DNA of 64,000 nt, taken from contig NC_037256.1 in the NCBI RefSeq assembly GCF_000002425.4, positions 13,772,233 through 13,836,232 of the forward strand, in the 5' to 3' direction. The DNA comes from Physcomitrium patens (lineage: Eukaryota; Streptophyta; Bryopsida; Funariales; Funariaceae). Below the pieces are notes generated by a model. It was not told the DNA's origin. It worked only from the letters and a program-made list of their open reading frames with translations, and ran no database searches. How positions within the stretch are numbered: position 1 is the first letter of the stretch; the number at the start of each line of letters is the position of its first letter. Positions 1-12,228 of the stretch are shown here, piece after piece. Position numbers and translations under genes: made by a program.

Positions 1-3000
1 CCTCAGATTACATATGAAGCTCGCACAAATTAGGATGTTGCGGATCGTGGAGAGGTGATGGGAATCAAAAACCTCCCACGACGTTGGTCATGTTCCACTA
101 ATTAGTAAGACAGAGATCCTTCTAAAACATCCAGAGAATCAAAAACCATAAGCAGAACTTACTTTTTCACGACCTGCTGGTTGGGCAAGAAAACCTGTCA
201 TCAATTTATGCAGATATGCATTGTACATAAACACGAGCTCTTCGTCATCGTTCTGTCAACAAAAAGTAACACATCGTACAATTAATCACCCCTTCACTAC
301 TACAGAAAATCAAAGGGGCGTCGAGATTCAGATCAAACAACCAGCACTTCATCAGAACTGATAAGCATATCAATAGAAAATCTCGCAGGTCTCACTTGAT
401 ATGAAAAGACCACAATATTATACATATGACCTTTTTCTTAAAATATACATAGCAAAATAATAGTTGAATCCTTCATTTCGGTAATGCAAAAGAAAGAAAA
501 GAACATGGCAAACCTGAAAGGTAGCAGTTTGAAGAACGCGAGTAGTGAAGAACTCAAAAACGTCATGCTCACATGCACGGTTTAAGCATAAGGAAGAGTA
601 AGTATCGTCTTCAGAGAAAGATCCAGTGGGGCTATAATCCAAGGCACCCTTTGTGAGCATCAGATAAACAGCCCACACAAAACGAATCACACCAGTGAAC
701 CCCTCGGCAGTCACATTTAATTCCCCTGCATCCATTAACTGCATAATTACCAATACCAAGAGTTAAAGTAACTCATACTTAGAGAGATAAGCACATCCAT
801 GTCTTACACCAAGGAATCAGATCACTCAGTTCAGTGTATACGTTTACAGAATGGGTCCTATACTGAGTTCTACATGTAACTCAGTCCAGCATGTATACAA
901 ACATTTTAAACGTTAATATAGAAATTCCAATTGACTCAGTTCGCAGTGGTGACTATATTGGGATGATGGAATCACCATTTGTTGAAACTCTTTGCGAAAC
1001 CCAGCATCAAGTGCAAGTACGGAGCCCATCTCTTGAGACCCTCCTAATGCATCCGATATTAATGAATCGAGAAGCGCAAACATGATTGTATATGTGATCT
1101 GCAGTTCAGCGCATAAAACCAGTTAGCTTTTCAGGTGTAAAGCACAAATCTCAACAAATCCCTGCAATTATACTTTGTACAACAATCACCTGAAGCTTAA
1201 CAGCATCCTGTGATATACTTTCGTCACTAGCGGAGTCCTTGAGCAGGTCGTACAGGTCCTTGGCCTCTTGCGCATCTGATCACAATAAGTAATGCATTGT
1301 CACAAAAAGTGCACTCGTCAAGAATAACGATGAACGAAACAACCAAATAAGTAGTGAAATATGTAACAAAGACAAAGACAAAACAGAAATCTGTAATAAT
1401 TATAAGACCAGGTTGAAAACATACTTATGCGAACAATGAGACATGTAAGTACAAGACAATGACAAAGGCTGAGCCGCTCCTTTTGAATGACGTTACGGCG
1501 CTGAACCACTGCACCACGCGAATCCATCACGTAGGGCTCCACTCCCGGACCTCCTAATCCAGCTGACTCTTCTCGATTTAGTTCCTGAAGCGTTGTCAAT
1601 TAGACAGTTAATAAAGCAACACTCAAACCTTCAACAGCGGATAGTTCAGGAGAGTAAATGCCTCACCATATTCCATATTTCAGGTAAACAGCATGCTAAT
1701 CACCACCTAGACGTCGTTTTGAATTTCTTCTGATTGTGCAACATGAAACGATACTCTCTTGTGTTTCACTACAAGAAAGCTCCGTCGCACTTAACACCAA
1801 ATTTTTTGAAACCACCACAAGGTAGCACTCACACTTCAAGAAATACCACTATAAACTTGCTAATGAACACACAACAGAGCAGTCCTCAACACAAATTCCC
1901 AAAGAACACTTTAAATTGTTGTAAATTAGACTAAAGGCAGCTGTAATGTCTCAACTGTTTACACTTGTCAAGTCAATACATGTCAAATCAAGAATCACTG
2001 AGGAATTAAGCAACGGTAGGTTCAGTAGTAAAAGAATATAACCACTCCAGAAGCAATGAATTAATATAAAACACAGAGAAAAGGGGAGTGGGAGAGAGCA
2101 ACGAATGTCCTACCAAAGTTTTCAGCATTTGGAACGTCAAATGTCAAAAGATTAATCAAGTTTCCAAGTTCAGACCTCTATAAACTTTTTCTCTGATGTG
2201 AACATTTAAAAGCCAGCCTTAATCATGCAAGGTGACGCTTTATATGTTATGACGCAGAATCTTGTTAAAAACCAAAAATGATATCCCCTACAGAGATTTA
2301 AACAAATTGCACCTTGATTAAGTGGATGAGTCTTGCTCGAAGGCCTCCTTGCAGCAATCTTTCAATGTACGAGCGAATGTCCGCAACAAGATCAGGGTCC
2401 AACTCATCATCTAGGACCACAGCCTGAAAATCGTAACACTAGGAATCAGTAATTGAATGTTTAAGGGTCCGTTTACATGTCTAGGAAAAAGACACTAGTA
2501 GGATTCACCCCGCAGCGCAATACCAGATAAACTGAAAGTCATAGCACACCTGGATACAATATGAACGTAAGAGGACATACTCGAAGTAAAAGTTGCAAGG
2601 AGGTTATTAAAGCTCTTCGCTCTGTAAACCATAGGCCAGCTGATAATCGAAGTATTTCCACAGGTTCCCGACCTAAAGAATTCCACTGCCATATCGCAAC
2701 CCAGAAACACGTCATGAATACCCATAAAGAAACACTCAGCAAACTGGATGACAGAAATACATATTAAGAAAATTCTGATCTGCAGGAATTGGAAGAAGTG
2801 TAGGGGAAATCTTTCTAAAATTAATTGATAATTGCGAAGATATTCGTAGATTTAAAATCCAGCAGAGTACAAAATAAATCATTGTAAAAATATAGAATAA
2901 ATCCCTATACAACAGACACTAACTTTGAGACTACAAGGATATATAACATGTTGGATGCATATGATAAGAGAAAAAAAACAATTTTGCAATCAGACCCACC

Positions 3001-4910
3001 TCTTGATGTGCAGACACTAATAAACCCACGCAGTATATTTCATTTAGATTGTAATCCTCACTCAGCTTGAGCGCCTGTTCCACAACCATAGAGTAGTAAG
3101 TATTTCCATTCTGTAAAGAGATACATATAAGACTTGAGGTTGAAACACTCCATAATCAAACAAGAGTAGAGACACAATTAACGAAACGAAAAAGATCATG
3201 AACGTAGATGCATTGGTAGGGGTACTAAAGCACAATAACAAGAATAAACAATGAAAGGTGGACTTCATGATTGCTCTCGTCAAAGTACATCCCAGTTATG
3301 TCAAATGGTAAAAATAAGGCATAAAACCAGTCTTACAATTTGTGCATCCTGGTTATCAAGTATTGTTGGTGCAGAATTCGGTAACCTAACTTCCCTCGAT
3401 GCAACTTGTGCTCGATCTTCTGCTTTGGGGCCCTGTCAGAAAGAGACTCATTTACTTAAGGCCCACTAAGAATCTCATCGAAAACATAAATAGAGGACAG
3501 TCACAAAAAAAGGGAGAAACAGAGCCTTCCTAGTCGCACTCCCTTGACATACTTTCTCTGAAGAAATCTGACAGGACCATTTGCTTCTCAAGGATGGTCA
3601 CAATGTTCCGAGATTCTGTAAAAAACTAAGGATGATACGCCACCTTCTGCTCTATGAGTACATCAATTAGATTAGTATCCAGCTACTTCTGACTTAATAT
3701 CTGAAAAAGATTGTTGGGAACAGCAGTTAGGAAACTTTCCAACACTGTATACTTGCGTATTAAGCCGGAAGCAACATATCTTTTGACATTGAGTAGTAAT
3801 GCTTTTTAATCCAATAACAGCCTACTTGCTACAAGGTCTTCAAGGTCCTCAGAAAGTCAGGAATGCCTTCGTGATATAAGATCCTTTCGATTTTGGAAAT
3901 GCTAAGGGGAATAGAGCTGCGCATGGGTTCACAAGTCCTTCATACTTCCGATGCGTCCCTCACTTTCTCAATGAAATTCTTGATTGTCAAGTTGGGTCTT
4001 TCAAGTCCGGCCTTGCTAAGATTTCGTACCAGGGTTTCGGGTTTAGGGTTTAAGAATGCCAGGCACTGCTCTCCAAACCAAACATTGAAGATTCCAAACT
4101 CCCTGATCTACATTTGATCCCAATCTTCTGCGTTACCAGGCTGAGAAAAAATGAACATCTTTACGCGTAGTTCTCATCGAACGAAATTCTACAATAATTT
4201 TGGTCTAAGCCAGCAAGTAAATAGTTAAATCTTCGCAGCCTTCTACATGCCAGCAAATTTCTAAGTCCGATGCTTTCGATGCTGCAGCATGGACGAAATA
4301 CGAGCTGCTTGAAACAACGTACAGAGTCCGTGTCGAAAATCACATGCACGACCAAGCACTTAACCTCTCCACGAGGAAATCGGCAGTTTCATGGATTCGA
4401 GAAAGGATGTGAGAGCCTGCTAGACAGTTCCTCTCTAATCGGAATAGAGCCATCCCTGTAAACCTGTCCAGTATTTTCTACTAACTAGAACACGCCACAA
4501 GGTTCACAATGCAGTTGCCGAGCTGACCAGAAAGAATCACATTTCCCCATTCCTCCGCTACACAATTGTTTTTAAGAGCTCGCGCGGCGATGCCCGTTGC
4601 CATTTTGAGACTGATCGCAATTACAAAACCACGCGAGCTGACACTCCGCCCACCAATGCAACCGGCACTGCTTAATTTTCACGCAATCAACCCCCGCAGT
4701 GCGACTACACGCCTTTCAAATGCAAACACGAACAGCCATACCGAAAAACCTCAGGATAAAGGATCCACTTACAGGATACTTGAGAAAATCCTGGAAATCG
4801 GGAACGCAGATGTGCAATGCATGTGAGAGATCAGCTCGGTGGTGAGGCGCAGGGTTGGGCGTCAGTAACGCCGCCTCCACTGCGGCCAGCAGGCGTCGGT
4901 ACGAGACCAT
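1..4910 (-). CDS. NUP205: Nuclear pore inner-ring protein NUP205, N-terminal part (gene continues past the left edge)
   Basis: NUP205 is a large alpha-solenoid scaffold protein of the nuclear pore inner ring. I assembled ten in-frame exons with GT-AG borders: 4773-4910, 3337-3432, 3000-3110, 2581-2685, 2313-2423, 1425-1584, 1190-1275, 976-1098, 514-738 and 163-252, giving about 415 residues. From memory they follow plant NUP205 in order, including EDRAQVASREVRLPNS, LKLSEDYNLNEIYCVGLLVS, WNSLGREPVEILRLSAGLWF, ELNREESAGLGGPGVEP, AEGFTGVIRFVWAVYLML and VFMYNAYLHKL. The start MVSYRRLLAAVEAALL is the first ATG and opens like the plant protein. Plant NUP205 is about 1,800-1,900 residues, so roughly a quarter is visible. 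I could not place the next exon in bases 1-162. The first intron is unusually long (about 1.3 kb). The gene faces away from the retrotransposon block to its right. The family call is firm; exact borders are by eye. Confidence 0.9.
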
Positions 4911-5400
4911 GACGACTTAACTCCTGCAACCAACTCAATCCCTCACGCAATGCTTCAACACCGCCACTCCAACACTCACTCACTCACTCACTCACTGCCA
5001 ATCTTCCTCTTTTTCACTTCGGCAGTTGCACCTACACGCTACGAGCAAGACCGCAGCATGACTGGTGCTGAGAAGCCTCGCTCGATGAAGCTGCTCCGAG
5101 CTGGCTTCCGATTAGGGTTTGGAGATGAGAGCCTGTGGTCCTGGTGTCGTCGAAGAGGAGGAGCAAGAGGAGGAGGATCCTCAGGCGTTTGAAAGAGACG
5201 AGATTGAAGAAGCGTAGGCGCTGGAGGCCGAGTCGCGGGGGGGCCGACTCTCACTGAGACTCCTCCCCCCTCGCCCTCCCTCGCCTGTCCTGCTGCTGCA
5301 CATTGCTCGCCAACGCCACCGCGAATGGCTCCGCGCTTTCAATTGAGGACCTGGATTCGTCACACTACTCCCGGGTATTAATACAGGTATAAATATCTAT
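4911..5400 (-). promoter_or_regulatory. NUP205 upstream region with a CACT microsatellite
   Basis: This is the non-AT-rich sequence directly upstream of the NUP205 start. It holds a run of CACT units at about 4973-4996, probably in the 5' leader, and a GC-rich patch at about 5150-5350. I see no clear TATA box. GC content drops sharply after about 5400, which marks the edge of the gene island. Promoter function is inferred from position only. Confidence 0.4.
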
Positions 5401-6110
5401 ACCATTTCAGGGTCTCAACTTCTGAAGGGCTAAAGCCCGATTAGGTTCAAACAAATAGATAGCAAAATCCTCGACTGTTGGAAGTACTTTCATCGTGATG
5501 TTTTGAACGTGAGTTTTTATCGAGAATCGGTTTTTGAATCCTCTGGTGAATACGGTTTCTACGCTTCTTACTAGTGTTTTAGAGAATATGACTAATGATT
5601 TATAACAAATTTGTTGTTTCGAATTGGATTTATTTTGTTTGAGAGTAATGGCATTCAAATCAGGGTGACAATGAATTCAACTTGACATTTAATCTTAGGA
5701 GTAATAGATTGTAATGATCCAAGATAAAATTATGAATTATTTTATTGTGTGTTTCGTTTCTCACTTTCATGTGTAAAAGAGTATTCCAAAAGATATAACA
5801 AAATCAAATATAGAAATGGATAGGTTTTTTCATTAAATTGTTTTCAAGTTTTTTACATAAAAATAGTCATTAATAATTACATCATGTATTAATTAATTTT
5901 TTCTTTAAATTAAAGATGTTTTAAAATTTGAAATTCATGATATTTGTTTGATTTAAAATAAAATGTAAAAATCACAACTAACATTGTTGCATAAAGTGAT
6001 TTTCAATCTGAGAACACATTAAATACTTAATTGTAGAGAGTTTGGGTTTAATTTATTGAATCAGTTCCAATAAGTGATATATTCTTATAATAGAGGCCAA
6101 AAAAATATAA
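5401..6110. other. AT-rich stretch without a recognisable gene
   Basis: Very AT-rich sequence between the NUP205 promoter and the first recognisable Gypsy remains. The 5' LTR of element A should lie here by position, but I could not recognise it. No coding, RNA or repeat feature is supportable. Confidence 0.5.
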
Positions 6111-6179
6111 GAGTATTAAAAGATATTATCCACCTTTAAACAAAAATACTTATTTTTTAATACTGATCTTTTCCTAAAA

Positions 6180-9148
6180 GAGAGTGAATTACCCCTCTTT
6201 GTGGAAATTTTCATTTGATATTAGAGATTGCGGATTACTTTCCTCTAATTTAACTTTTTGGATTTGTTTGAATTGTCTATGGAAGGAAAGATTATGGATG
6301 CTACTCTTAGCAGAAGTGAAAATAAATTTGCAACTATTATAGATCTTCATGAGCTTGTCAATACTTTAAGAGTGAAAATTTCACATATTTCCAATGTGAA
6401 TCATGGAGATATTATGCCTATGCCTATGGAAATAGTTTAAAATCTATGGTAAAAAGTTGTGCAATTGAAAGAAGTAAGTAGATCGACTTCATAACCAAAT
6501 TTGAGGAATTTTGCTTCTACAAGTATGATGGGGACAATGATTAGTATTTTTAACAAGTTTAATGAAACAAGATAAAAATTTTGAAGAATTCTGCAATAAT
6601 TCAAGCTCTATCTAAAGTTGCATGTTTTTCAATATTCCAATGGATTACTTAAGTTAGATTCATAGGCGTGCTTCTATCAAGAAGTGCTTTCTTTTAGTTT
6701 GCACCTTTAATGAAAAAAGATTCATAACTTCTTTATGATTTGAGTTTATTTTTAGAACTATTTATGGCTACATTTAAAAAAAGTAATCAAAAAAGATTAA
6801 TAAAGATTAAGTTCTTATCTCTATGGCAAGGATCATGGCCAGCCACCATATATGTTGATGAATTTCAAAATCTTATTTGCTACATGGACTAAAATGACAA
6901 GCCTTTATCAATCAATTTCAATATGGATTGAAAGATAATGTCAAAGATTTCTTATTAAAAATGCCAAAGGTAAAATCTTTAGAACAATTTATTACTTAAG
7001 CCATTGCATACAACAATTGATTATTTGAAAGATATCAAGAAGAAAGATTTGACTAGAGAGGAACAAATCAAATAATGATGGCAACTCTCAACTTCTTAGA
7101 AATTTATTCATTAAGGCTAGAACTAATATAAATTAATACAATACATTTTAAATCCCTCACAAAATAAGAAAAGACTTGACAATGTTAAGAAGGCTTATGC
7201 TTATATTATAGAAAAATTAAACACACTATTCAACATTATCCAAAGAAACAATAAAATCACAAAATAAGAAGCATGGTTTGAAAGAAGTTAAGGTGTTAAA
7301 AAACGAGTTTTTTAAGCTATAATAGGGATTGTGGAGCTAGAATCTTGCATAATTTCAAGTAAAGGTCCTATTCTCTCCTCAAATCCCTCACCTTATTTTA
7401 TAATAGAAATTTATTTAAGACCAAAAAATCACAAAGAGTTAACTTAGTTAGATTCAGGAGCCTTAGCCTATTTTATAAATAAAGATTTTTTCAAAAAATA
7501 AGAAATATCATTAATCAAAAAAACTAAACTTGTGCATGTAGACATCATAGACAGTCATTTGCTATCTTTTAGAGATGTTACGCAAGAGACTGTTCTTTCA
7601 AATATATCAATAAAAGATCATAATATCATAGTAATATTTAATATAATAAGATCTCCATCAAATCTAATTATTTTAGGATTATCTAGATTAGAAATGTATA
7701 ATCTTCAAATATATTAGATTTCTTGTAACCTTAATTTTTTTGATAGTTTAATCCAAAATCTTGTTAGTCAAATAAAGATACATAAGTTTAATACATCCAA
7801 ATCTTTATTAGTAGATGCAAGAGCTTTTGTAAATGCCACAAAAGAAGGATTATCTTTTGCTTTATATGCCACACCCATTTTTGATGGCAAAAAGACATCA
7901 AGTGGTATTCTTAGTCAATATCAAGATTTTTAGGACATTTTTAAAAAAAAGAATGCAGATATTCTTCTAGAGTATTATTCTTATGATTGTTCAATCAATC
8001 TTCATAAAAGAGCTCCATCCACCATTTGGACCAATCTATAATCTATCACAAAACAAGTTGCTTATACTTCGAGAATACATTGATGAAAACTTGGCTAAGA
8101 ATTTCATAGGTCATTCTATATCTTCAATCAAAGCTCCCTTCTAATTTGTGAAGAAAAAATTAGATCTTCATAGATGTGTGTAGACTATTGAAGATTCAAT
8201 AAGATCACCATTAAAAATAAGTATCCTCTATCTTTGATTTCAAGAATTCTTGATTAATTGAATTAAGCAAAGATCTAAACAAAAATAGATCTATGAGGAG
8301 CATATAATCTGATACACATTAAAGAATGAGATGAATAAAAAATTGTGTTTTGAATTAGATATGGACTTTTGAATATAATGTCATGCCTTTTGGACTCATG
8401 AATGTACAAGCTACTCTTCAACATGTAATAAATGATGTCTTTTGTAAGTTTCTTAATGATTTTGTTATTAGTTATTTAGATGACATGTTAATCTACTCTA
8501 AAAATACAAAAGAGCATAAAGTTCATGAAGTTCATGAAGTTTTTGTAGTTTGTTACAAAAACTTTGAGATACAGAAATATATGCCAAGTTAAAAAAGTGT
8601 GTATTCCACATTATTCGAGTTGACTTCTTAAGATACATCATTTCCAATGAAGGACTAATGATGGATCCAAAGAAAGTCCATACTATCATGGATTGGAATA
8701 TTCTAAGATTAGTAAGAAATATGCAATATTTTTTAAACTTTACCAATTACTATGGGATCTTCATCAAGAATTTTTTTCAAGTTGTAGTTCTACTTACATA
8801 TTTGACTTATAAAGACAAACTTGAGTGGAATAAAGAATCTAAAGTATTATTTGATGCTTTAAAAAAAGAAATTACTTTTGTGCTAATCTTATATTGTGTT
8901 GACTTCTTTAAGGCATTTTCTATAGAAATACATGAAACAAACTTTGCCTTAGGTGTAGTATTATTACAAATGGGAGTAGAAAACAAACTCCATCCAATAG
9001 CTTTTTATTCCAAAAAAATTTCAGCAATTAAGATTAATTATGAGATCCACGATAAAAAAAACTCTTTGGAATCATGGATTTATTTCAAGAATGACATCAA
9101 TATTTAAAAGGCGTGTCAAATCTAATCACCATGTATATAGATTACAGG
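6180..9148 (+). mobile_element. Element A, left piece: gag, protease, reverse transcriptase, partial RNase H remains
   Basis: A stretch near 6184-6250 matches the leader of element C between LTR and gag. Gag remains, with a decayed zinc-knuckle region near 7.2 kb, are followed by protease-like sequence at 7.4-7.7 kb, then RT at about 8.0-8.65 kb (MPFGLMNVQATLQHV, SYLDDMLIYSK) and RNase H at about 8.66-9.14 kb (KLHPIAFYSKKIS-like wording). The piece stops at a sequence corresponding to the VTVYTDHKN part of RNase H in element D, where element B begins. It is a decayed fossil. Confidence 0.8.
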
Positions 9149-9645
9149 TGTTACATGGTACAAAAAAGATAATTATATAAATAGTTAAAACCATAGAAGT
9201 TTCTAGAATTGGAGTTAGATTAGTGGACCAAGTAAGATCAATCATAGAATATTTTAAAAGAATTTAAGACAATTATTTAGATAGGGCCTACCATAGAATC
9301 TTCTCAAAAAGACTTAAGGTAGTGATCTAGGTGGAATGTATTACCTAAAAACATTCTAGAAAGTCTAAGTGGTAGGATAAGATATAAGTAGGATTGGCCA
9401 AGGCCTTTAGGAGCATCTAGTCATATATGGCTTTAGACTCTTTCTCTTAGTAAAGTTTACTTTTGCATCCTTTTGTTTATTTCAATTTTGTTTTGTTTCC
9501 ATCTGCTCAGTTGTCTTTCATATTATATTTTGTGTAGTTCTATTTAGTTGAATTTTGGTTTGTTTTGTCCTATTTTATAATTAGATTTTATATTGTTGTG
9601 GAATAGAAGGATCTTGAATTTTTGAGATAGTCTAGTCCTCTTTCA
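9149..9645 (+). repeat. 5' LTR of element B
   Basis: It begins TGTTACATGG and ends TTTCA. The part from about 9330 aligns clearly with 14720-15034, sharing stretches such as TTTTGCATCCTTTTGTTTA. The first 180 bases have no partner that I can see in the 3' LTR. Confidence 0.7.
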
Positions 9646-9646
9646 T

Positions 9647-9658
9647 TGGTAACAAAGC
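9647..9658 (+). other. tRNA-type primer binding site of element B
   Basis: TGGTAACAAAGC lies one base after the 5' LTR and matches the standard initiator-methionine tRNA primer site TGGTATCAGAGC at 10 of 12 bases. This supports the LTR end and shows that element B was tRNA-primed, unlike elements C and D. Confidence 0.6.
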
Positions 9659-11647
9659 AAGTATTAGACTATTTACTTTTGGTAACATGTCAATAGTTAT
9701 CATGTACTCCAAGATCAGTTGTTGTGGTTATATTAAGTATTGTGTCGAGGCTACTACAAGTTATTCTTAGAAAATCAATCAAGAGGTGAAAAGATATTAT
9801 AATAGTAAAATCCAACGGAGAAATTATAATATGGAAGATATGACAGAGCAACCCCAAATGGAGGCTCAAATACAACACCTCTTAGGCCAGATAGCTACTT
9901 TACAAGGACAAATAGAAGCCTCGAGGATAAAAGAGTCGACATCTGTTTGGTTGAAATTGAGTAAGCTTAGTACATACTCTCGAACTTCAAGACAAGAAGA
10001 TGTATGTGAATGATTCTTCAACATGTGACAATACCTCCAACTATCCATGACAAATACCACTGAAGAAATTATATATACAACTAGCTATTTGAGGGATGCG
10101 ACAATCATTTAGTGACAACATCAAGTTCAAAGCTATAGAACTTAAGATAGATTTTGTAATTGGGAGAAGTTTGAGACTTAGTTTAGGAATCAATTTTGAT
10201 TCATTAATGTAAAAAAGATAGTACGTGATCATTTGGCAAAACTTACACAAGCTAAGTCAATATAAGATTATGTTTTTCGATTCAAGTCCTATATCTCCAA
10301 ATTGACAATGTTTTAGAAGCGAAGATGATAGATCAATTCTTATAAGGTTTGAAACCTAGAATCTAGTAAGAGGTGGAACTAAGGGATCCATAAACATTCA
10401 AAGATGTCATTCAGATTGTAGAGAGGATCAATGTTATAGATTTCAAAAATTGTAGAGTACGACCTATACCATGAAGTCCAATATTATAGCACAATAATCA
10501 ATACCAATAGAAATTAATGCCTTACAAGGATCATTGACAATACAAAGATGACAAATATTGGTGCAAAAATGATTGTATTTCTATTGTTGAAAGCTAGGCC
10601 ATGAGATTGAAGGTAGTCTAAAATATTAAAGTATAAATACTAGTCAGATAAGATGGATTCATACTCTCCAAATTCATAAAGCCAATAATGAGTCAGAACA
10701 AGAAAACGGGGCTCTTCAATAAAGGCATTAAGGGCTAATACTGGAGGTAGCTACTGTCTCTCAAAGACAAATGGCATAGCTTTGGACAACTATAAAAAGA
10801 GTCGACTGATGCATCTAACGGAACTACCAAGAAGACAACCATGTCAAGTGCTTGTAGATTGTGGTTCTACAAAAAATTACATCTCAACTAAAATCCTCGA
10901 TCAATTTAGAATTAAAATCAAGGAAATCAAAGAAAGTAGTATATACCTTACAGATGATCAAGTGAATGTGTTGAGTGAGATGTATGAAGAAGAAACCTTG
11001 AGATTAACAAACACTTACGTCTTAAGAGAGAGATTGAAGGTGACAAAGCTAAGGTATGATGTTATCTTTGGTATGCCATGGTTAAAGATGGAAAATAAGA
11101 AAGTTGATTGGATAGTAAGAACTATCTCTTTTAAGGATGGAGGATGCAAGATAACTCTTCGCACATCCACATCAAGTGAAGAAGAAAGACAATGTACAAC
11201 TAAAGATTTACTTATATGTATGACCTTTATGAAGAAGCAATTATAGCATGAACAATTAGTATATATGGTGGTTTCAAATCTTATGTCACTAGTGGAAAAG
11301 ATAGCCAAAAAGATAGAATGGACAAAACAACTTATACAGGAATATCATGAGGTCTTTCCAACAAACCTACCCAGTGGCATACTTCTTAATCAAGGTACCA
11401 TCTTTCAAATAGAACCATTACCTAGAGCCAAACTAGTAAGTTGAGCAATTTATTGCTTAGAACTAAAAGTATTTGAAGAGCAATGGAAGACATTAGACAA
11501 ACTCTTTGAGAAAGGTTTCTTTTGAAAAAACACATCACTATGGAGAGCACCTGTACTTTTTGTATCTAAAAAAGATGGTCGACTTTGCCTTTGCATCGAC
11601 TATTGACATCTCAATAAGTAGACTATTAAAAAGGCATATCCACTTTC

Positions 11648-12228
11648 TATTACAAACATATATATTTATGTCAATAGTTACTTATATGATTAGATAGAAG
11701 TAGATAAATATAGATTAATTTCATAAAGTCTTCTAGAAAAGCTTCCAAGCTGCTTTATAGACCCAATTTTGACTTTAGATGTATTTGTATGTTGGAAACT
11801 TGGCCAACAAGTTAACAACATGTTGGTAGCTTGTAGAATAAGTTAACTCCATGTTGGTAGCTTGTGGAACAAATTAACTCCATATAATAGCTTATGAAAC
11901 AAGCTAACTTTGTGGCGAATACATAGATACCTTGCTTTGAAAGTTAAAACATATGGCTAACAAATTCAATACATGTTGGAAGTCTTATAGAATATCACCA
12001 TGTAGCTTCTAATTAGATATTATATTTGGAGGCAAGAATGAAGCCTTTTTCATCTTTATCAATACTTTTTTAGTCTTTAGTCTTTTTCAAGACTTTTTAG
12101 TCTTCTTATTTTTGATAATAGTCATTCTAGTTTAATATTACATCAACTTTTGAGTGACTTTCTAGTTTTCTTCAGTGACTCAAGAATATATTGAAGATTT
12201 TCTTTCTTTGAGATTCATGTCCTTAATA
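11648..12228 (+). repeat. Solo LTR of the A/C/D Gypsy family inside element B
   Basis: The whole 581-bp stretch aligns with the LTR of elements A and C. Its opening TATTACAAACATA corresponds to TGTCACGGACATA, and its end TCCTTAATA to TCCTTGACA. It is flanked by CTTTC (11643-11647) and CTTCC (12229-12233), a nearly intact 5-bp duplication, and it interrupts the RT of element B. No internal sequence is present, which is the usual product of LTR-LTR recombination. It is decayed and therefore old. Confidence 0.75.

Noticed and set aside
4973-4996. CACT tandem units as a possible CRISPR-like or minisatellite array
   Set aside because: A plain four-base microsatellite. No CRISPR array is present or expected in a nuclear plant genome.
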